Shown here in pieces: positions 34,829-43,755 of a stretch of 64,000 bases of DNA (position 1 is the stretch's first letter; every line of letters starts with the position of its first letter). This stretch comes from an uncultured Brevibacillus sp. (GTDB taxonomy: Bacteria; Bacillota; Bacilli; Brevibacillales; Brevibacillaceae). The translations under genes and the position numbers were made by a program. The stretch spans positions 124,001-188,000 of the forward strand of contig NZ_CANMZW010000007.1 in assembly GCF_947502445.1 (NCBI RefSeq), in the 5' to 3' direction. The notes beneath the pieces are model-generated. The model saw only the letters and a program-made list of their open reading frames with translations, searched no databases and was not told where the DNA came from.

Positions 34829-36304
34829 ATGGTTCAATTGGTACGCAATACGCTGACAAATAAAGAAGGCTTTATGATTTTTATCTTATGGAATCATCTG
34901 TGGATGGCAGGACTTATTGCTTATTCGACTGGCATTGAATTTTGGAAGCTGACATCGGTTGGGCTGCTAATTACCTTGATCGTGTCACCACTTTACTTCA
35001 TTCGAAAAAACAGCCATATCATTCGATATTTAGTGGCTGTCGGCTTCATGTACTATGCGATAACCTTTGATCATTTTACGACCTATGAAGAAGCACCTTT
35101 TCTTGTATTTATAGTAATTGGTTTTTTAGCAGCGTATTTGGACTGGAAGCTGGTCGTATTTACTGGGGTTGTCCAGATTATTTTGTCGGTAGTTGGCTTT
35201 TATACTGGTACATATGAGATTTTTAGTGGCGATTTTGATGAAGTGAACTTGGTTCTGCGCATTGCGGCGATCCTCATGATGATGGGGGCGATGACCTATC
35301 TTTGTCTGGCTGGACAAGCTTCTCTGAGAAAAGCGAATACGGCTCGTCAGGAAGCAGAGGAGAAAGAAAAGCGTCTGGAAGAAATGCTGGGCCAAATTCA
35401 GTTGATGACTGACCAATTAGATCGCACGACCGAGCATGTCCATGAGCATGCAGAAGGCACGAAGCGCAATACGGAAGAAATGATGATCGCCTTTAAAGAA
35501 GTAGCAACAGGCATGGAATCACAGGCAAACTCTACAGTGAAGATCGAAGAAGAGGTGCAGTCGATTGATGCCGAGATCGTAGCAGTAACCAACCAGGCGA
35601 ATGCAATGAAGAGCGAATCCGATCACAATAACCGTCGTCTGACTGACAGTGTGTCGATGATGAATGAGCTGTCTCTGCAAATGGACCAAATCGTACAGTC
35701 GGTTAATGTAGCGGCTTCGACCATTCATCAGCTCAATCGTCAAGCCAACCGCGTAGAGGAAATTGTAGGTGCTATCAATCAAATTGCAACACAGACAAAC
35801 CTGTTGGCATTGAATGCTGCCATTGAATCGGCACGTGCGGGTGAGCATGGACGCGGCTTCGCAGTCGTAGCTGATGAGGTTCGCAAGCTGGCTGAACAAA
35901 GCGCCACAGCTACGCAGGAAATTAGCGAGATTCTGAAGGTGCTGCACCAGGAAAGTGAAAATGCAGTGCAGCAAATTGGTAGCGGAGAAGCTTCGGTTGC
36001 CAAAGGCCAGGAGCTGGCAGTAAAAACAGTTGCTTCTATTGAAGCGGTGCGGACGGGAATGGTTGCATTTCTGGAGGCGGCTGATCAAGTGCGCTCCAGT
36101 ATGGACCGGGTAAAAATGCGTTCCGGTGAGGTGGCAGTGGAGATGTCGACCATTACCGCGGTAACGGAGGAGTCGGTGGCGAATCTGGAAGAGCTTTTTG
36201 CTACCGCAGAAAACCAGCATCAAAAGGTGCGAGAAATTACCGAGGAACTGGGCGAATTAAATACGCTGTCCCATCGTTTGCAGCAGACATTTCACAAAGA
36301 GTAA
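34829..36304 (+). CDS. Methyl-accepting chemotaxis-type signalling protein with polytopic N-terminus
   Basis: This 491-residue protein has five or six N-terminal membrane helices (about 15-170) in place of the usual periplasmic sensor and HAMP domain. A coiled region (about 165-215) and a complete MCP signalling domain follow, with the hairpin tip [40 protein letters not shown] split by the conserved EXXR region near 320-355. It could sense membrane state or an intramembrane ligand and act on the Che array, or signal outside chemotaxis. ATG 34829 follows AAGGAGGG. It is monocistronic. Confidence 0.88.
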   Translation: MVQLVRNTLTNKEGFMIFILWNHLWMAGLIAYSTGIEFWKLTSVGLLITLIVSPLYFIRKNSHIIRYLVAVGFMYYAITFDHFTTYEEAPFLVFIVIGFLAAYLDWKLVVFTGVVQIILSVVGFYTGTYEIFSGDFDEVNLVLRIAAILMMMGAMTYLCLAGQASLRKANTARQEAEEKEKRLEEMLGQIQLMTDQLDRTTEHVHEHAEGTKRNTEEMMIAFKEVATGMESQANSTVKIEEEVQSIDAEIVAVTNQANAMKSESDHNNRRLTDSVSMMNELSLQMDQIVQSVNVAASTIHQLNRQANRVEEIVGAINQIATQTNLLALNAAIESARAGEHGRGFAVVADEVRKLAEQSATATQEISEILKVLHQESENAVQQIGSGEASVAKGQELAVKTVASIEAVRTGMVAFLEAADQVRSSMDRVKMRSGEVAVEMSTITAVTEESVANLEELFATAENQHQKVREITEELGELNTLSHRLQQTFHKE

Positions 36305-36331
36305 AAAAGGCAGTTTGTAAGTAAAAAACAA

Positions 36332-36359
36332 TTGCATTTTTGAGCCGTTCTGCTAGAAT
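36332..36359 (+). promoter_or_regulatory. Sigma-A promoter of the SAM-riboswitch operon
   Basis: TTGCAT and TAGAAT are separated by 16 bp. The transcript would start near 36366, about 25 bp before the SAM-I aptamer. Confidence 0.65.
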
Positions 36360-36390
36360 AATCATCATTATAACTTGATAGATTCACCTA

Positions 36391-36502
36391 CCTTATCTAG
36401 AGAGGCGGAGGGACTGGCCCGATGAAGCCCGGCAACCACTGTACGTGTTACAGTAAGGTGCCAATTCCTGCAAAACCTGACCGGGGTTTTGACAGATGAG
36501 GA
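36391..36502 (+). ncRNA. SAM-I (S-box) riboswitch aptamer
   Basis: The conserved S-box core is present: AGAGAGGCGGAGGGACTGG, CCCGATGAAGCCCGGCAACC and AAGGTGCCAATTCC, closed by P1 CCTTATCT (36391-36398) with AGATGAGG (36495-36502). The P3 hairpin ACTGTA/TACAGT and the P4 hairpin are normal. SAM binding stabilises P1, which hides the antiterminator strand and allows termination, so the downstream operon is on when SAM (methionine) is scarce. Confidence 0.97.
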
Positions 36503-36522
36503 AGAGGACGGCCTCAGATGCA

Positions 36523-36548
36523 AACTCTTCCTCAGGGAAGAGTTTTTT
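36523..36548 (+). terminator. Expression-platform terminator of the SAM-I riboswitch
   Basis: AACTCTTCC pairs with GGAAGAGTT around TCAG, followed by seven Ts. The alternative antiterminator pairs GAGGAAGAG in the P1 3' side (36499-36507) with CTCTTCCTC (36525-36533). This is the textbook S-box OFF arrangement. Confidence 0.95.
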
Positions 36549-36705
36549 TGCTTTACAAGGATGAGGGGGAATTTGCGAACAATAAAATGAATTCAAAGTG
36601 AAATATTCGTAACTACTATTGAAATTTTAGTCCAAAAGACGTACATTACGTATTGGAATAGAGAAAAACGATTGAAATGGATAAATAGGAGAGGGAGAAG
36701 ACACC

Positions 36706-37734
36706 ATGAAAAAGTTGTTATTGGCTTTGACCACATTTGCGGTATTGGCAGCAGGCTGCTCGGCAGGGGGAAATGCACCCGCAGATAAACCAGAAGGACA
36801 GGCAGCAGGACAAGAGGGTGCAGCGAAAAAGCGAATTGCACTGATCCTGCCAGAAAAAATCGGGGTAAACCCTTTCTTCCAACAAATGGATGAGGGCGCG
36901 AAAAAAGCTGGACAAGAGTTCGGTGCAGAAGTGAAAAGCATCGAGTCCACTGACCATGGCGCGATTGAAGAAAACCTGCGTGTAGCTGTAGCAGAAAATT
37001 ATGATTTGATCATCACTTCTTCTTTTGAAGCAGAGGATGCACTGAAAAAAGTAGCAGCAGAAAATCCTGATCGCAGCTTTGCGATTATCGATACAGTAGT
37101 AGATTTGCCAAACGTTCGCAGTGTAACGTTCCGTGAGCAGGAAGCAGCATACCTGGTGGGTGCAGCTGCAGGTCTGGCTACCAAGACAAACAAAGTTGGT
37201 ATGGTCGTAGCAATGGATATTCCGCTTTTGAAAAAATGGACAGGCGGCTTCCAGGAAGGGATGAAAGCGACAAATCCTAACGCAGAATTCCTCGTGAACT
37301 ATGTAGGCAGCTTCTCTGACCCGGCAAAAGCAAAAGAAATGGCGCTCCTGCAAGCTTCTAAAGGCGCTGACTTTATCAACGGAGCAGCAGCAGTAGGCGA
37401 CCTGGGCGTTTTCGAAGCAGCGAAGGAAAAAGGCTTCTATACAGCAGGACAAGACGTTGACCGCACGACAATCGACCCTGAGCACATCGTGTTGTCTCAG
37501 CTAAAAGGTACAGACGCAGCAGCGTATGAAACAGTGAAGGCGTTTGTTGAAGGCTCCCTGAAGCCAGGTGTAGTAACGTATGGCTTGAAAGAAAAAGGTG
37601 TGGGCGTGACGTACGTAACACATGAGAGCAAAACTCCACTGAACGCGTTTATCGGTCAGGAAGTAATCGACAAAGTAAAAGCGATCAACGATGAGATTGT
37701 AGCTGGAACACGCAAAGTTCCAGACACGTTCTAA
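36706..37734 (+). CDS. BMP/Med-family nucleoside-binding lipoprotein of an ABC transporter
   Basis: This 342-residue lipoprotein has a signal peptide with lipobox LAAGC (Cys 18), a Gly/Ala/Gln-rich tether (about 20-42) and a BMP-type periplasmic binding domain. The domain includes IALILPEKIGVNPFFQQMDEGAKKAG near 43, IITSSFEAEDAL near 103 and YTAGQDVDRTTIDPEHIVLSQLK near 245. Known BMP proteins bind purine nucleosides. It is the first gene after a SAM-I riboswitch, so the cargo is more likely a sulfur-bearing nucleoside such as methylthioadenosine than an ordinary nucleoside. That is an inference. Confidence 0.92.
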   Translation: MKKLLLALTTFAVLAAGCSAGGNAPADKPEGQAAGQEGAAKKRIALILPEKIGVNPFFQQMDEGAKKAGQEFGAEVKSIESTDHGAIEENLRVAVAENYDLIITSSFEAEDALKKVAAENPDRSFAIIDTVVDLPNVRSVTFREQEAAYLVGAAAGLATKTNKVGMVVAMDIPLLKKWTGGFQEGMKATNPNAEFLVNYVGSFSDPAKAKEMALLQASKGADFINGAAAVGDLGVFEAAKEKGFYTAGQDVDRTTIDPEHIVLSQLKGTDAAAYETVKAFVEGSLKPGVVTYGLKEKGVGVTYVTHESKTPLNAFIGQEVIDKVKAINDEIVAGTRKVPDTF

Positions 37735-37757
37735 GAGAATACACACAGTGCATTGAT

Positions 37758-37787
37758 GTGACCGACTACAGCTGTGTAGTCGGTCAC
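37758..37787 (+). repeat. Intercistronic hairpin after the BMP lipoprotein gene
   Basis: GTGACCGACTACA and TGTAGTCGGTCAC form a perfect 13-bp stem with loop GCTG. No T tract follows. Such hairpins often protect the upstream message so that the binding protein is made in excess over the membrane parts. Confidence 0.8.
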
Positions 37788-37841
37788 GATTGTGTTAGAG
37801 GGAGTTCATAGGCGGCAGCACAGGAAAAAGGAGGAGTGGGA

Positions 37842-39371
37842 ATGGCCTATCGTCTGGAAATGAGGGACATGACCAAGAAATACGGAAATTTTATTGCCAA
37901 CGACAAGGTGTCTTTCTCACTGGCTGCTGGCGAAGTACATGCAATCGTTGGTGAAAATGGAGCGGGCAAAACGACGCTGATGCGGATGCTGTACGGCATG
38001 GAGCAGCCAACCTCAGGCGATATCGTACTAGGCGACAAAAAGGTTACTTTCCGCGGCCCAGAAGATGCTATCCAGAGCGGAATCGGAATGGTTCATCAGC
38101 ACTTCATGCTGTTTGGAGAGTTCACTGTCACCGAAAACATTGTAATCGGATACGAGCCGAAGCAGGCGGGCTTTTTCAAAAGAAAAGAGGCAGTGGAAAA
38201 AGTACGTTTACTGAGCGAGCAGTACAGGATTCCGATCGATGCACAGGCACAGGTGTCGAGCTGTTCCATCGGTGAGCAGCAACGGGTAGAAATTCTCAAG
38301 GTTTTGTATCAGGGAGCGGACATCATCGTCTTGGATGAGCCTACCGCAGTATTGACACCGCTAGAGGTTCGCGAGCTGCTGCAAACGATTCGCAATCTGG
38401 CGCAGAGTGGGAAAAGCGTCATTTTGATCACGCACAAGCTCCAGGAAGTGATGGAGGTAGCTGATCGCATCACTGTTCTCAGAGGCGGAAAAGTGACAGG
38501 AACGGTTTCTCGAGAGGAAACGAATGTAGATGATTTGGCAAGGCTCATGGTCGGACGGGAATTACAGGAGCTGAGCGAGCGTGTCGCCCTGGAGCGTGGT
38601 CCATTGCTACAGGTAGAAAATCTGACTGTTCGGGAAAAGCAAACCTTGCTGGATCAAGTCAGCTTTACCGTCCATCACGGAGAAATTGTCGGCATTGCTG
38701 GTGTTTCCGGGAATGGCCAGTCGGAGCTGCTGCAAGCGCTGAGCGGTCTTCGGACGGCAGGGGAAGGAAGCATCAGGCTCGGTGGCAAGGATGTTACCAA
38801 TCAATCGGTTGCGACGATACGCCGTACAGGCTTGGCGCATATTCCCGAAGACCGTTACATGTGGGGCACAGCAAAGCTCGAAAGTGTAGAAGAAAATGCA
38901 TTGATGGGCTATCAGCGAAAGCCGGAATACTACCGCCGAGGAATCGTGAAGCGCGAGGCTTTCCGTCAGGTGGTCCGTGGCTGGGTCGAGCGGTTTGCGA
39001 TTAAAACAGGCTCCAGACAATTGCAGGAGCTTGCGGGGAATCTTTCCGGGGGGAACCTGCAAAAATTGATCGTGGCTCGGGAGCTGGGACAGGAAACGCC
39101 ATTTTTGATTGCAGCAGAGCCTACTCGGGGTGTTGATATCGGAGCGATGGAGTATATCCATCAGGCACTGATCGAAAAACGCAATCAAGGAGACGGGATT
39201 TTGCTCGTGTCCTCCGAGCTGTCCGAGATTCTCGCTTTATCTGATCGAATTCTAGTGATGTATAAAGGTAAGATTGCTGGTGAGCTAGCACGTTCGGAAG
39301 CAACAGAAGAAAAAATCAGCGTGTTGATGGCAGGAGGAAGCGTTCATGGCAGCAGTCAAAGAGCTAGGTAA
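37842..39371 (+). CDS. Nucleoside ABC transporter ATP-binding protein (tandem ATPase)
   Basis: This 509-residue protein has two fused ABC domains, as in sugar and nucleoside importers of the CUT2/BMP type. The first has Walker A GENGAGKTT near 37, SCSIGEQQRVEIL near 140 as an altered signature, and Walker B IIVLDEPTAVLTP. The second has the degenerate Walker A GVSGNGQSEL near 290 and NLSGGNLQKLIVARE near 400. GTG 37836 lies inside the ribosome binding region; ATG 37842 is 7 bp after AAAGGAGG. The 3' end overlaps the first permease gene by 26 bp. Confidence 0.92.
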   Translation: MAYRLEMRDMTKKYGNFIANDKVSFSLAAGEVHAIVGENGAGKTTLMRMLYGMEQPTSGDIVLGDKKVTFRGPEDAIQSGIGMVHQHFMLFGEFTVTENIVIGYEPKQAGFFKRKEAVEKVRLLSEQYRIPIDAQAQVSSCSIGEQQRVEILKVLYQGADIIVLDEPTAVLTPLEVRELLQTIRNLAQSGKSVILITHKLQEVMEVADRITVLRGGKVTGTVSREETNVDDLARLMVGRELQELSERVALERGPLLQVENLTVREKQTLLDQVSFTVHHGEIVGIAGVSGNGQSELLQALSGLRTAGEGSIRLGGKDVTNQSVATIRRTGLAHIPEDRYMWGTAKLESVEENALMGYQRKPEYYRRGIVKREAFRQVVRGWVERFAIKTGSRQLQELAGNLSGGNLQKLIVARELGQETPFLIAAEPTRGVDIGAMEYIHQALIEKRNQGDGILLVSSELSEILALSDRILVMYKGKIAGELARSEATEEKISVLMAGGSVHGSSQRAR

Positions 39372-40416
39372 GTCGCTGGTTCAGCCCTTGTTGGCGGTAG
39401 TGATCGGCCTGTTGACCGGGGCGCTCGTTATCGCTGCAGTGGGTGAATCGATTGTTGGTACCTATCAGGAGATGTGGAAAGGAGCTTTTGGGAGCTTTTA
39501 CTTCTTCACATCCACCTTGGCCAGGGCAACACCCATCATGTTAATTGCGCTTGGTCTTTCACTGGCTTTTCGCGCAGGGGTGTTCAACCTGGGGGCAGAA
39601 GGTCAGATGGTGCTCGGAGCGATCAGTGCTACGCTGGTTGCCGTTTATTTGCCAGCACCAGGCATGATCAAGCTGGTAGCAGCTATCCTAACAGGTATGG
39701 CTGTAGGTGGTTTTTGGGCACTGATCCCGGGCTTTATGGAAGCGAGATTTCGCATTCCGCTTCTCATTTCCACGCTTTTGTTCAACTATATCGCGGTATT
39801 GTTTGCGAGCTATCTCGTGACCGAACCATTTCGTGACCGGACTGGCTCTGCTGCTTTGTCACAGACAGTGATGCTGGATAAAAGTGTTTGGCTGCCCAAG
39901 CTGTTCGCGGGCATGAGTGTACACGCTGGCTTCATCCTTGCCATCATCGCTGCACTCGTACTGTTTTGGGTCATCCGTTATACACCGTTTGGCTATGAAG
40001 TGAAAATGCTCGGTCAAAATCCACTGTTTGCCCAGTATGGCGGAATCAATAGGATCAAGGTCATGCTGACGGGCATGTTTGCAAGCGGCGGCTTGGCAGG
40101 TCTGGCAGGAACTGTTGAGGTGTTGGGCGCTCATTATCGCTTTGTGGATGGTGCCTTAACAGTTCCCAACTTTGCCTGGACAGGCTTGATGGCTACCTTG
40201 CTCGCAAACTCCAATCCGATCGGGATCATTATTACCTCGATTTTGCTTGCTGCCTTCCAAACAGGGGCAATGGGTGTAGAACGCAATACAGATGTGCCAT
40301 TGGAGCTGGCTAGTGTGATTCAAGCCGTGCTAATTCTGTTCATCTCGGCAAAATTCAGCTACGACTGGTGGAAAAAGCGGAAGACAAAAGGGGGAGAATC
40401 GCATGGAGCTGCTTGA
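39346..40416 (+). CDS. Nucleoside ABC transporter permease, subunit 1
   Basis: This 356-residue permease of the BPD_transp_2 (branched-chain/ribose-like) family has about ten hydrophobic segments. Conserved motifs include PIMLIALGLSLAFRAGVFNLGAEGQM near 65-90 and RIKVMLTGMFASGGLAGLAG near 232-251, which forms the ATPase-coupling and core region. It starts inside the end of the ATPase gene, with AGGAGGAAG upstream, and overlaps the second permease by 14 bp. It forms the membrane channel together with that subunit. Confidence 0.92.
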   Translation: MAAVKELGKSLVQPLLAVVIGLLTGALVIAAVGESIVGTYQEMWKGAFGSFYFFTSTLARATPIMLIALGLSLAFRAGVFNLGAEGQMVLGAISATLVAVYLPAPGMIKLVAAILTGMAVGGFWALIPGFMEARFRIPLLISTLLFNYIAVLFASYLVTEPFRDRTGSAALSQTVMLDKSVWLPKLFAGMSVHAGFILAIIAALVLFWVIRYTPFGYEVKMLGQNPLFAQYGGINRIKVMLTGMFASGGLAGLAGTVEVLGAHYRFVDGALTVPNFAWTGLMATLLANSNPIGIIITSILLAAFQTGAMGVERNTDVPLELASVIQAVLILFISAKFSYDWWKKRKTKGGESHGAA

Positions 40417-41314
40417 TTGGACCCTCGTCAGTTCTACCATTCGGATGGTAACACCGATACTGCTTGCTGCATTGGGCGGGGCGCTATGCGCACGCGTAGG
40501 TATTTTTAATGTAGGCTTGGAAGGGCTGATCCTCGTCGGTGCATTTTCGGCGATTGTCGGGAATCATTTTACCGGGAATCTCTTCCTCGCCATCTTGATT
40601 GCCGCTCTTGCCAGTGTTCTCTTCTCCCTGTTATTTGCGTATATGACGATTCGCATGAAGGCCAATGAAATTGTGGTTGGTGTCGCGATTAACTTTCTGG
40701 CGCTCGGTCTGACGACGTTTGCCTTGCGGGCAGTATTTGGCGTAAAGGGAGCTTTTTATGACAAGGATATGGCTGGACTCCCACGACTGGACATCCCTGT
40801 GCTCAAAGATATTCCTGTCCTGGGTGACATTTTATCAGGACATTCGCCGCTGGTATACGTGGCTTTTATTGCGGCCATTTTGCTCTATGTATTCTTTTAT
40901 CGAACCGTGACGGGCTTTCGTGTGCTGGCAGTGGGTCTCAATCCGGTGGCGGCACGCAGTCTTGGCCTGAAAGTGACGGGCTTGCAGGTACTGGCTATCG
41001 TCATGTGTGGAGCTTTGTGTGGTGTAGCGGGTGCCCAGCTTTCTCTCGGACAGGTGACCATGTTTTCAGAAGGCATGACTGCAGGTCGCGGCTTTATTGC
41101 ACTCGTGGCAATGATGATGGGGCAGTCCCATCCACTGGGAATACTTGCGTCCAGCTTGCTGTTTGGCTTGATGGATGCTCTCAGTATTCGGCTCCAAGGC
41201 TTTTCGTTGCCAACTCAGATTACTTCGATGCTGCCATATGTGCTGACGATTTTGGCGATGTTCTTCTTAAAGGACAAAGGTCAGGGCAGCAGCAATCAAC
41301 AAAGCACCCGCTAA
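40403..41314 (+). CDS. Nucleoside ABC transporter permease, subunit 2
   Basis: This 303-residue partner permease of the same family has the matching motif PILLAALGGALCARVGIFNVGLEGLIL near 15-41 and KVTGLQVLAIVMCGALCGVAGAQ near 190-212. It has about eight hydrophobic segments. Its ATG follows AAAGGGGGAG inside the previous gene. With the BMP lipoprotein and tandem ATPase it completes a BmpA-NupABC type importer. Two further enzymes follow with short spacing. Confidence 0.92.
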   Translation: MELLDWTLVSSTIRMVTPILLAALGGALCARVGIFNVGLEGLILVGAFSAIVGNHFTGNLFLAILIAALASVLFSLLFAYMTIRMKANEIVVGVAINFLALGLTTFALRAVFGVKGAFYDKDMAGLPRLDIPVLKDIPVLGDILSGHSPLVYVAFIAAILLYVFFYRTVTGFRVLAVGLNPVAARSLGLKVTGLQVLAIVMCGALCGVAGAQLSLGQVTMFSEGMTAGRGFIALVAMMMGQSHPLGILASSLLFGLMDALSIRLQGFSLPTQITSMLPYVLTILAMFFLKDKGQGSSNQQSTR

Positions 41315-41357
41315 TTTGCAAGCGAAAACGGACAGCAGGGATAGGGGGAAATGCGAT

Positions 41358-42020
41358 ATGAACAAGGCAGATCGAATAAAGAAAATGAAGATTCCGGCTG
41401 TCGATCCGGCACTTGCCAAAAGACTGCCGCCAGGACAGATTTTGACCGAGCGCTTTCCTATTTTGCACGAGGGAGACGTGCCGGTTTACGATATGAAGGC
41501 GTGGACCTTTCGTGTTTTCGGGGAAGTAGACAAGGAAGTCACACTCACCTATGAGCAGATCATGGACATGCCGCAGGTGACCGTGACGAGAGACATTCAC
41601 TGTGTCACACGCTGGTCCCGTTTTGACAATGCATTCACAGGTGTGCGATTCAGCGATTTCCTGCAAGCCATCGGGGTAACCCCCCAAGCGTCCTATGTCA
41701 TGCTGCATGGTGACAACGACTATACAGCGAATGTACCGCTGGCTGATCTGGTGCGCGATGATGTGCTATTGGCGCATTCCTTTGACGGTGAGCCTTTGAC
41801 TGACAAGCATGGCTGGCCACTCAGACTGGTCGTGCCCCATCTTTACTTTTGGAAAAGCGTAAAGTGGCTGCGAGGCATCGAGTTCATGACGGAAAATAAA
41901 CCCGGCTTCTGGGAGCAAAACGGCTTTCACCTGATCGCTGCCCCGTTCCGGGAAGAGCGGTTCTCTGGTGAAGCATTGCCTATCCCTGAGGATGAATGGG
42001 AGAAAAAGGAGTTTGATTAA
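41358..42020 (+). CDS. Sulfite-oxidase-fold molybdopterin oxidoreductase (YuiH/MsrP-like)
   Basis: This 220-residue protein has the oxidoreductase molybdopterin-binding domain, with the molybdenum-ligand cysteine at position 82 in RDIHCVTRWSRFDN and the conserved PLRLVVPHLYFWKSVKWLRGIEF near 155-177. It has no Tat signal peptide or dimerisation domain, so it should be a cytoplasmic monomer. MsrP relatives reduce sulfoxides. In a SAM-riboswitch operon with a nucleoside importer, a sulfoxide of a methionine-related compound is an attractive substrate, but this is a hypothesis. The frame opens at 41316; ATG 41358 follows AGGGGGAAATG. Confidence 0.88.
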   Translation: MNKADRIKKMKIPAVDPALAKRLPPGQILTERFPILHEGDVPVYDMKAWTFRVFGEVDKEVTLTYEQIMDMPQVTVTRDIHCVTRWSRFDNAFTGVRFSDFLQAIGVTPQASYVMLHGDNDYTANVPLADLVRDDVLLAHSFDGEPLTDKHGWPLRLVVPHLYFWKSVKWLRGIEFMTENKPGFWEQNGFHLIAAPFREERFSGEALPIPEDEWEKKEFD

Positions 42021-42021
42021 G

Positions 42022-42744
42022 ATGTTGACGAATCTAAAGGTAGACCCGGCAGAGTTGCCAAAGCGCGTGATCGTATGTGGAGATCCGAAGCGTGCGGCAC
42101 TGATTTCCTCCAAGCTCGAAAATCAGCGGCAAATCGGGGAAAATCGCGAGTACCACAGCTATGCAGGAACATGGAAGGGCGTAGAGGTAGCAGTTGTTAG
42201 CCATGGTGTCGGTTCGCCGGGTGCAGCTGTTTGCTTCGAGGAGCTGGCTAAAGGCGGAGTAGAATACATCATTCGCGTAGGCACTGCAGGATCGTATCAA
42301 CGCGAGATTGAGCCAGGCAGCCTCGTGATCAGCTCTGCGGCTGTACGTCAGGATGGGCTGACCAGTCAGCTCGTACCAGCCGGCTTCCCGGCAGTCGCTA
42401 ACCGCCGCGTCGCTGATGCACTTGTCGAGGCAGCCAAAGCGGATGCTTCTGGCTTGAATGTAGCAGAGGGTATTACCCTGACGCTGGATGTCTTCTACAG
42501 CGGCGTAGTGGAATTCCCGCACAAGCTATACCAAAAAGCAGGCGTGCTGGCAGTGGAAATGGAAAACTCCGCCCTGTTTGTCATCGCTGCCTTGCGCGGA
42601 ATGAAAGCAGGCTCGATTCTTGCAATCGACGGCTATGCTGACGCCGATCTGTTGGAGTCGTACAATCCTCACACAGATGCGATGGCAAAAGCGGTCGAAG
42701 CAGAAGCATTGATAGCTCTGGATGCAGTAGTGTCTGTTTCCTAG
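42022..42744 (+). CDS. NP-I family nucleoside phosphorylase
   Basis: This 240-residue enzyme belongs to the hexameric/trimeric nucleoside phosphorylase family (PNP/UDP_1). It has VIVCGDPKRAALIS near residue 15, VVSHGVGSPGAAVCFEEL near 57, RVGTAGSYQ near 83 and the nucleoside-binding block VLAVEMENSALFVIAALRG near 178. The final ADADLLESYNPHTDAM region is unusual. It would release a base from a nucleoside plus phosphate. It is the last gene of the SAM-controlled unit, 1 bp after the molybdoenzyme gene, which points to methylthioadenosine or a related nucleoside. Uridine or inosine are alternatives. Confidence 0.88.
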   Translation: MLTNLKVDPAELPKRVIVCGDPKRAALISSKLENQRQIGENREYHSYAGTWKGVEVAVVSHGVGSPGAAVCFEELAKGGVEYIIRVGTAGSYQREIEPGSLVISSAAVRQDGLTSQLVPAGFPAVANRRVADALVEAAKADASGLNVAEGITLTLDVFYSGVVEFPHKLYQKAGVLAVEMENSALFVIAALRGMKAGSILAIDGYADADLLESYNPHTDAMAKAVEAEALIALDAVVSVS

Positions 42745-42767
42745 TAAAATTGAATCGAACAACGAAT

Positions 42768-42799
42768 ACCGAGGACTCTGGTAGTCTTCGGTGTTTTTT
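42768..42799 (+). terminator. Intrinsic terminator of the SAM-riboswitch operon
   Basis: ACCGAGGACT pairs with AGTCTTCGGT around CTGGT, followed by six Ts. It closes the six-gene unit. Confidence 0.9.
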
Positions 42800-42897
42800 G
42801 TGTCGAGATCGTCTTGCCATTCCTTTACCATTGTTTTAATGTTCTACTTGTGAGTCTTTCAAATAATGATAATCCTACAAAAGGGAAATAGCTGGCC

Positions 42898-42943
42898 AGA
42901 GGAAAAAGGAGAAGAAGCCGGAGCTTCTTCTCCTTTTTCCTCT
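42898..42943. repeat. Perfect 21-bp inverted repeat, short copy of a palindromic element
   Basis: AGAGGAAAAAGGAGAAGAAGC (21 bases split here as AGAGGAAAAAGG and AGAAGAAGC) is perfectly complementary to 42923-42943 around loop CGGA. The arm and the following TCCTC-CACAATAGCCCGCACCC resemble the arm and flank of the longer palindrome at 60010-60217. No gene lies in this stretch. Confidence 0.8.
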
Positions 42944-43080
42944 CCTCCACAATAGCCCGCACCCGCGCCCCCTTACACGATCTTTGCCCTTTTTTAACAA
43001 TCGCTTTATGTTCCCTTAACGCTTCTGCAGTACCATTCTAACTAACAAGTGAAAAAATCCTTCGGTTGGAGCCATGGAGA

Positions 43081-43151
43081 AACCCCCGACAGCCTTTCCA
43101 AACACTTTCCTCGAAAGTTCTTTGGCATTGTCATGTCGCTGGGTTTTTTGT
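43081..43151 (+). terminator. glpP leader terminator, probable GlpP antitermination target
   Basis: AACCC-CCGACAG-CC pairs with GG-CATTGTCA-TGTCG-CTGGGTT, with an internal hairpin ACTTTC/GAAAGT, followed by a long T run. It lies between a weak promoter region near 43018-43045 and the glpP start. In B. subtilis, GlpP bound to glycerol-3-phosphate antiterminates glp leaders containing such inverted repeats, so autoregulation of this operon is likely. Confidence 0.75.
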
Positions 43152-43176
43152 TTTGGACATAAGGAGGCGAATCCGA

Positions 43177-43755
43177 ATGAATCAGGCAGAATTCAGAGCC
43201 AGACTAGCACAGACAAAGCTCATCGCTTCCGTGAAGGAGGCGAAGCATCTGGAAAAAACAGCTGAAGCCAATTTGAGCGCAGCCGTGCTTTCCATCGGCA
43301 ACATTGGCGTCATCAAAGGCTACGTGGACTTTTTCAAAAGCAGAGAAATTCCTGTTTTTCTACATCTCGAAAGAATTGGCGGAATCAGCTATGACCGGGA
43401 AGGGATTGCTTTTCTCGCACATTATGTGAAGCCAGATGGCATCGTGACCACGCGCAACACACTGGTGAAGCTGGCGAAAAAGCAGGGCCTATTAACCATT
43501 CAGCGTTTGTTTTTGGTAGATAGCGATTCACTGAAGTCGGGGCTTCAATCCATACAGGATACGCAGCCAGATGCAGTAGAGCTGATGCCTGCTTTGTTGC
43601 CAGAGTATATCGAAGAATTCAGAAGCATGATTGATACTCCCATTATCGCCGGAGGCTTACTTCGCAAGCGGGAACAGATGGAAGTAGTGCTACAGCATAG
43701 CGACCGCAGTATCGGTCGGAAGTCCCTCATTGTGGAAGGAGAGTTTCATAAATGA
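43177..43755 (+). CDS. glpP: GlpP, glycerol-3-phosphate-responsive antiterminator
   Basis: This 192-residue RNA-binding regulator is recognised by its TIM-barrel-like sequence: KLIASVKEAKHLEKTAEANLSAAVLSIGNIG near 12-42, VFLHLERIGGISYDREGI near 62-79, PDGIVTTRNTLVKLAKKQGL near 86-105 and PIIAGGLLRKREQMEVVL near 158-175. It binds glycerol-3-phosphate and prevents termination in leader RNAs. ATG 43177 follows AAGGAGG. It is the first gene of the uptake operon and has a terminator hairpin in its own leader. It overlaps the next gene by 4 bp. Confidence 0.93.
   Translation: MNQAEFRARLAQTKLIASVKEAKHLEKTAEANLSAAVLSIGNIGVIKGYVDFFKSREIPVFLHLERIGGISYDREGIAFLAHYVKPDGIVTTRNTLVKLAKKQGLLTIQRLFLVDSDSLKSGLQSIQDTQPDAVELMPALLPEYIEEFRSMIDTPIIAGGLLRKREQMEVVLQHSDRSIGRKSLIVEGEFHK

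Noticed and set aside
42861..42876. Fur-box-like AATAATGATAATCC upstream of the glpP leader
   Set aside because: Only half of the palindrome is present and the neighbouring genes have no link to iron.
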